From NCBI GenBank assembly GCA_033557465.1, contig CM066040.1:327068297-327132296 (forward strand): 64,000 nucleotides of DNA, read 5' to 3'. A model generated the notes under the pieces. It did no database searches. It was given only the letters and a program-made list of their open reading frames with translations, and had not been told where the DNA came from. Made by a program: the position numbers and the translations under genes. The DNA is from Ichthyophis bannanicus. Its lineage: Eukaryota; Chordata; Amphibia; Gymnophiona; Ichthyophiidae. This document shows positions 55,228 to 64,000 of this stretch, one piece after another (position 1 is the stretch's first letter; each line of letters opens with the position of its first letter).

Positions 55228-56837
55228 AATTGAGCTAAAAATCATGAACATAATAATGAGCATTAAAGAAATATCTTCAAACAGTAAAATAAAATAATAA
55301 AGGGAAACCCAAGACCAACAAGTAAAAGACCAGAAAAACATGTCAAAGAAAAAATCTATATCAATAAGGAATAATCAAGAATGTATCATATACCACATGA
55401 AAAAATGAGAAAGTATCATATACTACATAAAATTCAATAAAACAAATATAACTAACAGGAGTAAACGAAAAACCCCCATTTATATAAAGCAAATAAATGT
55501 AATAAATAGTCAAAAAAATCATAATTTTTATATATATATACAAACAATGGAACCTTTAGTGGGGTAATGTATAACAAAACTAAATGCATTTAAACATGAA
55601 AAAGCGTGTTAAACGCATAACAAACATAACTAAAAAATATGCATAAAAAAGCATGAAATTGTATGGACGCCGTGGTTATTTGGCCTTGGCAGAAGGCATT
55701 GAAAACAGCAAGCATCTAAAAAGTGCAATGCAATGCACAATAAAAGGGTATATCAAATAGTGCAAAGTTAATAGTAAATAAGGAATACATAGACAAATCT
55801 GAGTCAAAGGAACAACTCTTTTTAAATAAAATGCTTATAAACACGCCACTTATAGCGCTGAAACAACTCAGAGGATGCGGCACACTTGATTAAGTCAAAC
55901 ATAATCTACTCTTAACAAATCAGTGTAGAAAAAGAATTGTGTGTGTGCGCATATAGCTGCGATTAAAGTGCATTATTGCCAATAGTAAATAAGGTGACGC
56001 CAATAACGTTAAGAAAATAAATACATTAAAACAGAACTAACTGATCCTTAATAAAATTGTATAGGACGCTGTAGTTAATGAGCCTTGCCGGAAGGATTTG
56101 AAAAAAATAAGCATCCGAAAAAGTGCATGAAAATACATTGCAGGAGAGTATATCAGGAATGATATATGGTGAAGTAATCAAGACTTGTACAAAAACAAAT
56201 ATAAGCCAGAGGAACCACTTTTTAAAAAGAATTTACCTGTAAAAGCGCCAACTTGTAATGTTAAAGTAACTGAAAGAACGCGGCACTCTCTAGCGCCTGT
56301 TTTAAAGCGTCATACGGCACGTACAACGGAATGACGTCAACATAAAAACGTTATAAAAAATATATATAAGTATATCTTATTGCCATTAACAGAGTACCAT
56401 AAAATAATATGTAAAAACATATAACACCTTGAAATAAGAAAGGTTATATGAAACAGTAAAAACATAATAATTAGATGATTACATATATAAAAAGGGAATA
56501 TGTATGTATAAACTGAATCTATGAGATATATTACTAACAAATTTATACGTAAATATACAGTTAAATGGTAAACATACTGAAAACAAAATTAACTAATCCA
56601 AATGTAGAGTATGTGATGTACTAGAGCCATAAGGTGCTACAATCTTATAAATGATAAAATACACATAAAAAAGAGCAAATTTTCATAAAAGAAGATTGTA
56701 TCAAGTAGCATAATACGAATAAGAATATGAGCTTGTACTGAAAAAGATATAAGGAATGTGGTATGAAAAAAGTATATAAAAAAGAATGTTGTAGACCACA
56801 CCATACACATAATCCTGGAATAAAAGATAAAAAAAGT
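55228..56837 (-). other. PLE-1 3' region with a diverged direct repeat
   Basis: 55228-55334 completes the left arm. From about 55655, a segment (TTGTATGGACGCCGTGGTTA, then CATCTAAAAAGTGCA) recurs about 395 bases later at 56058 (TTGTATAGGACGCTGTAGTT, then CATCCGAAAAAGTGCA). Downstream similarity includes GAGGAACCAC-type and CGCCACTT/CGCCAACTT blocks. Very AT-rich; no coding sequence until the GIY-YIG end. Confidence 0.65.
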
Positions 56838-57280
56838 TTATATACAGACAGCCAAGTTAAATTCTTGATTCAGCCCTTGAGGTTCAAGAGATTTTAACTC
56901 ATAAATGTACCGCTGTTCCAACTTAAGAAGTATCTTATCAATGTCACCACCACGCCAATGTGGATGTACAACCTTAATTACAAAAAACCTGAGATCTGAA
57001 ACCTGATGATCCTTATTTAACCAATGGGAAACTAATGGTTTATCAGGAAAGCGCCTACTGAGACAACCTTTATGTTCTATAATACGGGTTTTGATGGAAC
57101 ATGTGGTTTTTCCTACATAAATTAAATTACAAGGGCACAAAATTATGTATATAACATTAGTGGTATTACAATTGGAATAATGATTTAAGAAAAACTTTTG
57201 TTTAGTGAAAGGGTGTGTAAAAAATTCTTTAAGGGAAATGACATTAAGACATACCGAACACCGGCCACATTGATAATGTC
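56838..57280 (-). pseudogene. PLE-1 GIY-YIG endonuclease domain, 5'-truncated
   Basis: Reads GHYQCGRCSVCLNVISLKEF, then IYIILCPCNLIYVGKTTCSI, RIIEHKGCLSRRFPDKPLVS and LEQRYIYELKSLEPQGLNQE. LIYVGKT with R and EH is the PLE-type GIY-YIG signature (the first motif is often reduced). The C-x2-C-x2-C linker typical of PLEs precedes it. The frame is open for about 145 codons to the stop at 56838. The reverse transcriptase is absent because the sequence changes to the inverted arm at about 57284. Confidence 0.9.
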
Positions 57281-57283
57281 CCC

Positions 57284-57829
57284 TTTCTGGTCGTTTACTT
57301 GTTGGTCTTGGGTTTCCCTTTATTATTTTATTTTACTGTTTGAAGATATTTCTTTAATGCTGATTATTAAGTTCATGATTTTTAGCTCAATTATTTTAGG
57401 ATTGATTCAGGTCCTCGAAATTGTTTTCTTCTGTGCTTCATCATTTTAATGATGTCTAAAAACGTGAGTATATTTTTATGAAATGATGTATCCTGGGATT
57501 ATTTGCTTTTCCCCTGTACATTTAATTAGTTTTTTGTCCTTCTTCTTGCTTTTATCTTTTTAGTTGTTTAATTTTTGACTTCTGTCTATTTAATATATGG
57601 TTTATTATATTTTGTTGAACTAATGTACTTGTATTTTTAATGTTTTAATATTTTTAATGTTGGTTTTGTTGTAAGCACTTTATGTGATTGGCCATATTGA
57701 TGTTTTTATTTATTTATTGTTGTTCGCAGTTCTCCGCCCCCTGATGAAGGCATTGCCGAAACGCGTTGGGGTATTTTATTATTAATAAAGCGCATGTGAC
57801 CACCATACCTCTTGCTCTTTGTGTCTCTG
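57284..57829. repeat. PLE-1 right arm (uninterrupted copy, empty site)
   Basis: Inverted copy of 51978-52397 joined to 55228-55334. It lacks the DNA transposon and shows the pre-insertion sequence around 57381-57400 (TTTAGCTCAATTATTTTAGG). At 57739-57770 it carries CCCTGATGAAGGCATTGCCG followed by AAACGCG. Confidence 0.9.
57737..57772 (+). ncRNA. Hammerhead-ribozyme-like motif in PLE-1 arm (candidate)
   Basis: CTGATGA, then a short GGC/GCC stem with an ATT loop, then GAAAC, matches the spacing of a hammerhead core. There is one extra A before the stem. The same motif is present in inverted orientation at 52037-52072. Hammerheads are known in PLEs. Whether this copy can fold with proper stems I and III is unverified. 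Confidence 0.35.
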
Positions 57830-57839
57830 AAGGTAGAAG

Positions 57840-58907
57840 GACAGAGTCCTCTTACAAGCCAGGGTGTGTAAGGTGGCCTCTGCCCGGGAAGCATGAGGCC
57901 TGGGAAAAAAGGTGGGCAGGACCGCCTCCTGGTTCATGTGGAAAACGGACACAACCTTAGGCAGGAATTTGGGGTGTGTCCTGAGAACTAACCTGTTTAT
58001 GTGGAACCTGGTTTAGCTGCATGTGCCACCAACGCTTGCTGCTCACTGACCCACTTAGCCAAAGTGAGAGCGACCAGAAATACGACGTTCCATGACAAAT
58101 ACTTCAGATGACACGTAGCCAGAGGCTCAAAGCGGGCAGCCATCAGCTTCCCCATAATGACGTTCAGATCCCACACCACTGGCAGCAGTCAAACAGGGGG
58201 CCACAAGAGGAGAAGCCCCCTCATGAAGTGACCCACCAGCAGGTGCACCAAGACGGGCTGGCCATCGATAGTGGACCAACTCAGTCCAGGAGAGGTGCAG
58301 AAGATAGTGTAGGATGACCTGTACTGAGCAAAAGAAGGGGTTGAGCAACTTGTCTGCACACCAGACAGAGAAATGGCACCACTTGAAGGTATACGCCGCC
58401 ATGTAGAGTCTTTGCAGGATGCCAGTAGGACATTCTCCATCTCCCTGGAGAGGTGGAAGTGTGCGAGAGCTAGCATCTCAGCAGTCACGCTGTCAGAGAC
58501 CAGAGATTGAGATAGAGAAAGGTCCCATTCTCCTGTGAAAGCAGGTTGCTTTCGCAGGAGAACGGGACCCTTCTCCTGCGAAAGCAGATCTGCTTGAAAC
58601 AGTTGCAGGAGCAGGGGAACCACTGCTGGCGGGGCCATTGAGAGGCAATGAGGATCACTAAGGTCCGTTCCAACTAAACCTTGACCAAGGTCTTGGGGAC
58701 CAGGGGCATAGGCGGGTACGCATACAGGATGCTCCCAGACCAGTGGAGGAGAAAGGTGTCCGCTGCTACCCGGCTCGGAGCCGACCTCTGTGAGCAAAAC
58801 CAGGGCAGCTGCACATTCTCGGTGCTGGCAAAGAGGTCCAACGTCGGGGTTCCCCAGCATTGGAATACGGGTTGAGACGTCACTTGTGAGGTTGCAGCAC
58901 TCTGCTG
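57840..58907 (-). pseudogene. DIRS-3 linker and recombinase N-terminal part
   Basis: The minus strand encodes FEPLATCHLKYLSWNVVFLV and KWVSEQQALV, the N-terminal part of DIRS recombinases. Upstream is a broken linker with LSMAPPAVVPLLLQLFQADL and LGNPDVGPLCQHRECAAALV, corresponding to the segment after RNase H. At 58905-58925 it begins IVDHLSRVLQP, which continues the RNase H frame left at 62844. Confidence 0.7.
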
Positions 58908-59214
58908 AGGTGATCCACAATGTCAAAAAATCAAAAATACTCACTCCAATTATATCACAAAATTGTTATGTAAATATTTCAAAAAATATATACGTACTTC
59001 TTTGTTTTATATGTATTCATAACTTCTTAACAAAATACATGAAGGAGGTCTCAGACTAATTCAGCATTTAACTTCAGACAAACTTATGTCCATGTATTGG
59101 TGCCTTTTTGCATCAATGACCTTCCCTCATATCAGAAAACAGCTCTTTAAATACATCAGTTTCAGACAGAAAGTATTCAACTTATCTGTCTTTTCCTTTT
59201 CCCCAACGCCTCAC

Positions 59215-59262
59215 CACGGCGCCCCTCGCATTTCGCTTAATAAGCTTCTTCAGGAGTATAGA
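59215..59262 (-). ncRNA. Hammerhead-like motif in PLE-2 3' region (candidate)
   Basis: The minus strand reads CTGAAGAAGCTTATTAAGCG followed by AAATGCG. This is the same architecture as in PLE-1: CTGANGA, an extra A, a 4-bp stem with ATT loop, then GAAA. The substitution at the conserved T position makes activity unlikely in this copy. Confidence 0.25.
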
Positions 59263-59439
59263 AAAAGCTGTCAAACGAAAACACATACAAAACCATTTAA
59301 AAATACATTCTTTCCATAACAATATTTTACTAATTTACAGCTTACTTAAAAACTATACTACCAAATTTTCTTCCCATAGTCTAAAGCTCAATATACACAA
59401 ATGAATACCGATCACATTATCCCCTGCTATTGTCACTTA

Positions 59440-59720
59440 CTTCAACCTTGTCGTTTCGTTATAATTATATTATAATTATAACTAAACAACCCAATATGTT
59501 TATACATAGCTCAGTTTTTACACTGTTTTTGTATATAGTTTCACTGTGTATACATAGTTATATTTTATTACCCGTTTTCCAAGTTTAAGTTACCTGTTAT
59601 AATGTAAGCACACCAGTGTTTTCTGATTGTGCAGTTCTGTTACTTGTAAACCGCACTGAAAACAAATAGCGCGGTATATAAAAGATGTTAAATAAATAAA
59701 TAAATAAATAAATGAAAATC
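59440..59720 (+). mobile_element. L2-type LINE 3'-end fragment within PLE-2
   Basis: Ends with TTGTAAACCGCACTGAAAAC, AAATAGCGCGGTATATAAAAG and an (AAATA)n tail, the same terminus as the L2 LINE at 36250-38945 and SINE-B. The left boundary is uncertain. Its plus orientation is opposite to PLE-2, so it is probably a separate insertion. Confidence 0.65.
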
Positions 59721-60179
59721 TAACTTCTATCAATGCTGCATGCGTTCGACACCGTCTCTTCTGCGTTCATTATGGCTTAACGGCTCTCCAAAAACCACCG
59801 CGCATGCGGACTCACCCTTTGGGGCTTCAGATATACTCTCTACTATAGTGACGTCATGCCTTCTAACGTTCTTTTCACGTAATGCCGCCATGCGTACGAA
59901 TACTTTCATCAGACCTTCCAATAAAATCCTACTTGCCCTCCATTTATATGGTCACAGTGAGGGGTGTCTGTGCCATAACAAAAATGTCAACAACTGTTTT
60001 TTATGTATTTTATACATACTGAATAAACGTACTTTTACTTCAACCCACAAGTACCTATATTATCTATTTCTCCAAACTTTACCCCGATGTATCTTACTAA
60101 TGAGTGACTATAACAATGTCTCTTTTATTTGGATTATACATAACTTCCGTCCATTACCCTTATGAACAGACCCGACTTA

Positions 60180-62500
60180 CATCAGTCGTCCCAATTGTAA
60201 TCACTCTGACATTCAAAGGATCGAATACAAGCCCCCCATTCAATTTGTGCATTGAGTCCCCCTGGGGATACCGTCCGCAGCTTAAATATCCACCTTTGTT
60301 CACATATAATTAGGGATTGCTCCCTCGATTTCCCCGCTCGTTCTGTTAATACGTTATCAATACAAACACACCTAAGCTCTTCAAAAACGTGTCCAGCTTC
60401 CAAACAATGTTGTACTATTGGGGTTTCACATTAATCTACATTTTAATCTGCTTTTATGTTCACCCATACGTACTCGAAAGGGTCTAATTGTTTTGCCCAC
60501 GTATAATAAACCACATGGGCAACGAATACAATAAACAACGTATGACGTACCACATGAAGTTTGTTTCTTCAATTTAAATGTGTTCCCATGATATTCAAAA
60601 TTATTTATTTCACACGATAGGGAGCAAATGACACATTCTCCACATTTACTGTGACCGAACTTTGCTTCAGACCCAAAGGCCCTTATTTGCATTGGGCGCA
60701 AAACTTCTGGGCTCAGTTTCTCTTTTAAATTTTGGTGGTGTTGCCACACATACCTCACGCTTTTGTTCTCCAATCCCGGAATCATACTGAGAACATTAAT
60801 ATGCTTATTCATTATGCGTTGTATCCGTGAACTATAAGAGGAATATTTAGTCATCAAGTTCACATGATCATTGCTATCTGTACTCTTCTTCATCCCCGGG
60901 TCCAAAAGGAGCGCTCTATTATTAAAGAGTGTCCTATTATAGGCCCGCTTCCCTATCTGTTTCGGGTAACCTCTATTCCTAAAATTAAACGACAAGGACC
61001 TCGACTGCTTTTTTAAATCAGACTGCTCTGAACAGTTTCTTCGATATCTTATGAACTGTGAGAACGGTAACCCATCTCTCAATCGTGCCGGATGTGCGCT
61101 ACTATAGTGCAAAAAGGTGTTTCTGTCAGTGGGCTTACGATAAACTGAAGTGACCCAACCGGATACACCTTTACAAACTATCACATCCAGAAACACCATT
61201 TTATCTATATGATGAGAATGAGTAAACTGAATATTCGGGTCCAAACCATTTAACCATTCAAAAAAACTTTCCAATGAACCTTTCCATAACATAAACACGT
61301 CATCTATGTATCGACACCATAATTTCAGATGTGATACATAAGATGATGACGCCAACCATTTTTCTTCATAGCTACTCATGAATAAATTAGCTATAGACGG
61401 TGCACATGTGGCTCCCATAGCCACCCCTGAGATTTGATGATATATTATGCCTTCAAACACAAAATAGTTCTGGAACACTGCCAAATCAGCTAACTGTACT
61501 AAAAAGTGTATCAAGTCTTCTAATAAATCTCCTCGCCGGCATAGAAATAACTCCACAGTTTCATGAGGAATACTCATATATAGAGCCATCACGTCAAGTG
61601 TAACTAGAATTATATCTCACATCTCTGCCAACTCAGAATGGCTATTTAAAATTTGAAGAAAATGAGCGGTGTCCTTTATGTATGAAGGGATGTCTATCAA
61701 TAGAGGACGCAAATATGAATCTATAAATATTGACAGTGGTTCCAGAACTGTTCCGCGTGTGGATACTATAGGTCTACCGGGAGGTTGAACTAAATCCTTA
61801 CGTATTTTGGGAACTAAATAAAATTTTGCAAGTGTTAGAGAGGGAGCATTTAAGAATGACCATTCTTTTTTTGTTATTAATTTATCTTGCAGAGCCTTGG
61901 ATGTAACTTCTTTAATATTAGTTTGCAAACAATGCGTGGGATCTTCAATTAATGGGGTGTATACTTTTACTTCTGCCAGTTGTCGATGGGCTTCCCTCAA
62001 ATAATACTCTCGAGTGAGAATCACAATTGCGCCACCTTTGTCTGCGCGACGTATCACTAAATCAGTTCGGGACTGTAAATCTTTTAATGCCAGTTTTTCA
62101 TCCTTAGTTAATGTCCCATATGAACACTGAGATGTCTCTTCTAGCTGTATCACATGTTTCAGGATTAATTCTTTAAAAATTAATAAAGTCGGATGAACCT
62201 GGCCTGGAGGAGTCCAAGTTGATTTCAAAGGTAATTTCATTCTTCTTAAATTTAAACTAGGTGCTTGTGCCTCTGACATAGGTTGAGACGCAAAGAATAT
62301 TTTCAAGTTTAATTTTCTTAATAGAATTTCCAAGTCAACCCTGAATTGAAATGAGTCAAAAACAGTTTCTGGAATGAAGGACAAGCCCTTATTAAGGACT
62401 TTCAGATGATTCTGAGATAATTCAACACCTGATAAATTCACCACCAATTTAGAAGTTTCATTCTGATTAGAACATATTTCTTTTATATTTTTCATATTTA
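60180..62500 (-). pseudogene. PLE-2 reverse transcriptase with GIY-YIG endonuclease
   Basis: A single frame from MKNIKEICSNQNETSKLVVN at 62495 continues through LVIRRADKGGAIVILTREYY, FYLVPKIRKDLVQPPGRPIV and STRGTVLEPLSIFIDSYLRP. One TGA at 61617-61619 interrupts it just before IILVTLDVMALYMSIPHE. The palm then has GVAMGATCAPSIANLFMSSY and CRYIDDVFMLWKG with the YIDD box, VYRKPTDRNTFLHYSS, the CGECVIC linker and CPCGLLYVGKTIRPFRVRMG with EHKSR. A stop after LKCRLM at 60426 is bypassed by a one-base shift, after which AGHVFEELRCVCIDN and EQRWIFKLRTVSPGGLN complete the domain. With only one stop and one shift it must have been active recently. PLE RTs are related to telomerase. Confidence 0.93.
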
Positions 62501-62830
62501 CTATTGTGATGTGCCTCGTCTCTTGTATCGACCACGCCCCCCTTCTTTCTTCTTATTCCTGTCTTCTCCTTCATCTAAAAAATCATCCCTCGATGATTTA
62601 CTAGAATCTGTGGTACATGCGTCGTCAGATGTAAATTCAAAATCTACCTGTTTTCGCGATTTTCTATGTTTTCAATTAGCATTCATCCAAGGATAAACGT
62701 ATCCCACAGTATAGTCTTCGTAATCTCTCTTTAGCTTTTTTAATTTGATCTTTTTCACCTCTTCACGGAGGGAATCGGTCTGTTTTTTGAGATCCTCAGA
62801 CTTACGTTTAAATCTTTCTTCTGCTTCACA
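62501..62830 (-). pseudogene. PLE-2 N-terminal coiled-coil and basic segment
   Basis: Reads EERFKRKSEDLKKQTDSLRE followed by EVKKIKLKKLKRDY, a charged coiled coil, then KHRKSRKQVDFEFTSDDACT and a basic RNKKKEGGRGRYKRRG. A TGA at 62672-62674 and a frame change before the reverse transcriptase break it. It begins exactly at the insertion edge, showing 5' truncation. Confidence 0.65.
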
Positions 62831-62843
62831 AGGTGATCCACAA

Positions 62844-64000
62844 GTCAGTTGTCCTGACCCGGCAGGTAGACCGTCCAGAGGGAAATGCCATTCTCCGTGG
62901 CAAAATTCCAGAGGTGCACCACCTCCCAACAAAGGAGGTACGAGCCCATTCCCTCCTGCTTGTTGATGTAGAACACAGCCACTTGGTTGTCTTTCTGGAC
63001 TAGAACCATCTGACCCATCAGGTGAGTATGGAACACCTGGAGGGTATTAGTCACTACTCTGAGTTCCAGGAGGTTGATCTGGGGGGCACTCTCCTCCCGC
63101 ATCCAAGTGTCCTGCAACTGAAGGACATCGCAGTGTGCTCCACAGCCGAGCTTGGAAGCATCTGTAGTGAGGACATGGTGTGCCGGAAGGGCCTGAAAGG
63201 GCAGGCCAGCCCTGAGGTTCTGTAGGTTCTGCCACCAGGCCAGGGAGACCGCCAAAGGTCGGGTGACCCAAACCCAAAACTTCAGATGGTCCGTGGCCTG
63301 AGTCCACTGAGAGTTCAGAGTCCACTGGGCCTGCTGCATCCAGAGGCGGGCCTGTGGAGTCATGTGAAGCGAAGCATGAGCCAAGCAGACACCGTAAAGC
63401 GCGAATGCACTTCCACTGCTAGTGATGCCAGCTGCTGTGCCCTATCCAGAAGGAGGAAGGCTCTGGATAGTGTTGCATCCAGGAGAGCTCCAATGAACTC
63501 CAAGAGTTGAGCTAGGAGCAGATGTGACTTTGCGAAGTTGATGACGAATCCCAGAGTCCGTAACACTCTGAGGGTGCGGTGAGCCGCACAGCAGGCCTCA
63601 TCTGGTGAGCTGGTCTTTATAAGCCAGTCATCCAGATAGGGGAAGGGGAAGACGAAGACTCCCAGCAAACTGAGGAGAGGCCAAAGGGTGCATCTTTTGC
63701 AACCTCTGATGACGAAGTGGTGATACTGACCGTGCTTGGGGTGGATCAGGATGTGGGTATAGGCATCCTTGAGATCCAAGGAGCATAGCCAGTCTTCCCA
63801 GAGGAGGTAGGACAGCAATGTTCCAAGTGAGAGCATCTTGAGCTTCTATTTGACCAGAAAGCGGTTGAGGTCCCACAGATCCAGGATGGGCCAATAGCCA
63901 TTTGTCTTTTTCAGGACAAGGAAGTACCGGGAGTAGAATCCCTAACCCCGGAAGGGCTGAGGTACCGGCTTCACGGCTCTGTCCTTGAGTAGAGACTTGA
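62844..64000 (-). pseudogene. DIRS-3 reverse transcriptase and RNase H
   Basis: From the right edge: KDRAVKPVPQPFRG, then YFLVLKKTNGYWPILDLWDL, SLDLKDAYTHILIHPKHGQY with the first catalytic Asp, and FPYLDDWLIK with the YLDD box near 63630. RNase H has LTTDASKLGCGAHCDVLQLQ, INLLELRVVTNTLQVFHTHL and VYLPGQDN. A few stops are present, including one in the KLKM region near 63845. The reading frame stops at the PLE-2 insertion. Confidence 0.85.

Larger units (their letters stand above)
51936..57824 (-). mobile_element. PLE-1, Penelope-like element with inverted arms, inserted in DIRS-3
   Basis: Identical 15-base segments CTCTGAAGGTAGAAG flank it (51921-51935 and 57825-57839). It contains a minus-strand GIY-YIG coding end (56838-57280) and a long AT-rich 3' region. 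Its outer parts are inverted repeats: 51978-52397 plus 55228-55334 is the reverse complement of 57284-57829. PLEs are known for terminal repeats in direct or inverted arrangement. The reverse transcriptase is missing, because the coding sequence is cut where the inverted arm begins. A DNA transposon (52398-55227) interrupts the left arm. Confidence 0.85.
58921..62830 (-). mobile_element. PLE-2, Penelope-like element, almost intact coding region, inserted in DIRS-3
   Basis: Flanked by identical 13-base repeats AGGTGATCCACAA (58908-58920 and 62831-62843). It interrupts DIRS-3 right after the RNase H motif YLPGQDN. It encodes a short basic N-terminal piece, a reverse transcriptase and a GIY-YIG domain on the minus strand (62830-60180), then about 1.2 kb of 3' region. 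The 5' end starts inside coding sequence, so it is 5'-truncated. An L2/SINE-type tail lies in the 3' region at 59640-59715. Confidence 0.92.
51105..64000 (-). mobile_element. DIRS-3, DIRS-type retroelement carrying two nested PLE insertions
   Basis: The minus-strand order is reverse transcriptase (64000 to about 63390), RNase H (63384-62844), linker (58920-58180) and tyrosine recombinase (58180-57840, continued at 51935-51600). The 3' terminal region at 51110-51175 has TTGTAACAGCTGTTCTCTGG, with complementary sequence at 51335-51400 (CAGTCCTCACATATGGG shared), as in DIRS ends. Removing PLE-1 (51936-57824) and PLE-2 (58921-62830) makes the protein frames continuous, so both were inserted into this element. 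The 5' part lies beyond the right edge. Confidence 0.88.

Noticed and set aside
51921..57839. Reading the inverted arms as TIRs of a large DNA transposon
   Set aside because: The arms enclose a PLE GIY-YIG coding end, carry PLE-type terminal motifs, and the flanking duplication is 15 bp long, which fits PLE insertion better.

Overview
The window is vertebrate nuclear DNA, most likely amphibian and plausibly caecilian. That is inferred from the repeat mix: DIRS-type tyrosine-recombinase retroelements, Penelope-like elements (PLEs), CR1 and L2 LINEs, tRNA-headed SINEs and palindromic MITEs. No bacterial-style gene organisation is present. Nearly all long open frames belong to mobile elements.

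The one host gene I can name is B4GALT2 (beta-1,4-galactosyltransferase 2), on the minus strand. Its penultimate coding exon (44174-44278) and last coding exon (16497-16647) have matching phase and consensus splice sites. They are separated by a 27.5-kb intron that is largely mobile DNA. The probable 3' UTR lies at about 14380-16496; upstream exons lie beyond 64000.

Layout. 1-14380: C-rich repeats, a large foldback, CR1 pieces, a dead transposase-like gene (6790-7800), an L1 element that carries only ORF1 (8400-10310) with a SINE inserted in it, and a PLE relic. 14380-16647: B4GALT2 3' end. 16683-44173 (the intron): CR1 and L2 fragments, DIRS-1 (20815-25360), DIRS-2 (27757-29735, with a 128-bp MITE inside), two spliced Myb/SANT-like genes (29740-33312), a long L2 LINE (36250-38945) and a CR1 LINE (40150-42650). 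44174-51100: B4GALT2 exon, an L2 copy interrupted by a SINE, and anonymous intron.

51105-64000 is one nested structure. A DIRS retroelement (DIRS-3, minus strand, running past the right edge) is interrupted by two PLEs. PLE-1 (51936-57824) is flanked by a 15-bp duplication and PLE-2 (58921-62830) by a 13-bp duplication. PLE-1 in turn contains a 2.83-kb DNA transposon (52398-55227) with terminal inverted repeats, an AATT duplication and an open frame for a protein of an unnamed, transposase-like family. The second arm of PLE-1 (57284-57829) preserves the same sequence without the transposon, so the insertion can be read almost to the base. This transposon, whose protein family has a decayed relative at 6790-7800, is my best candidate for an under-described system.
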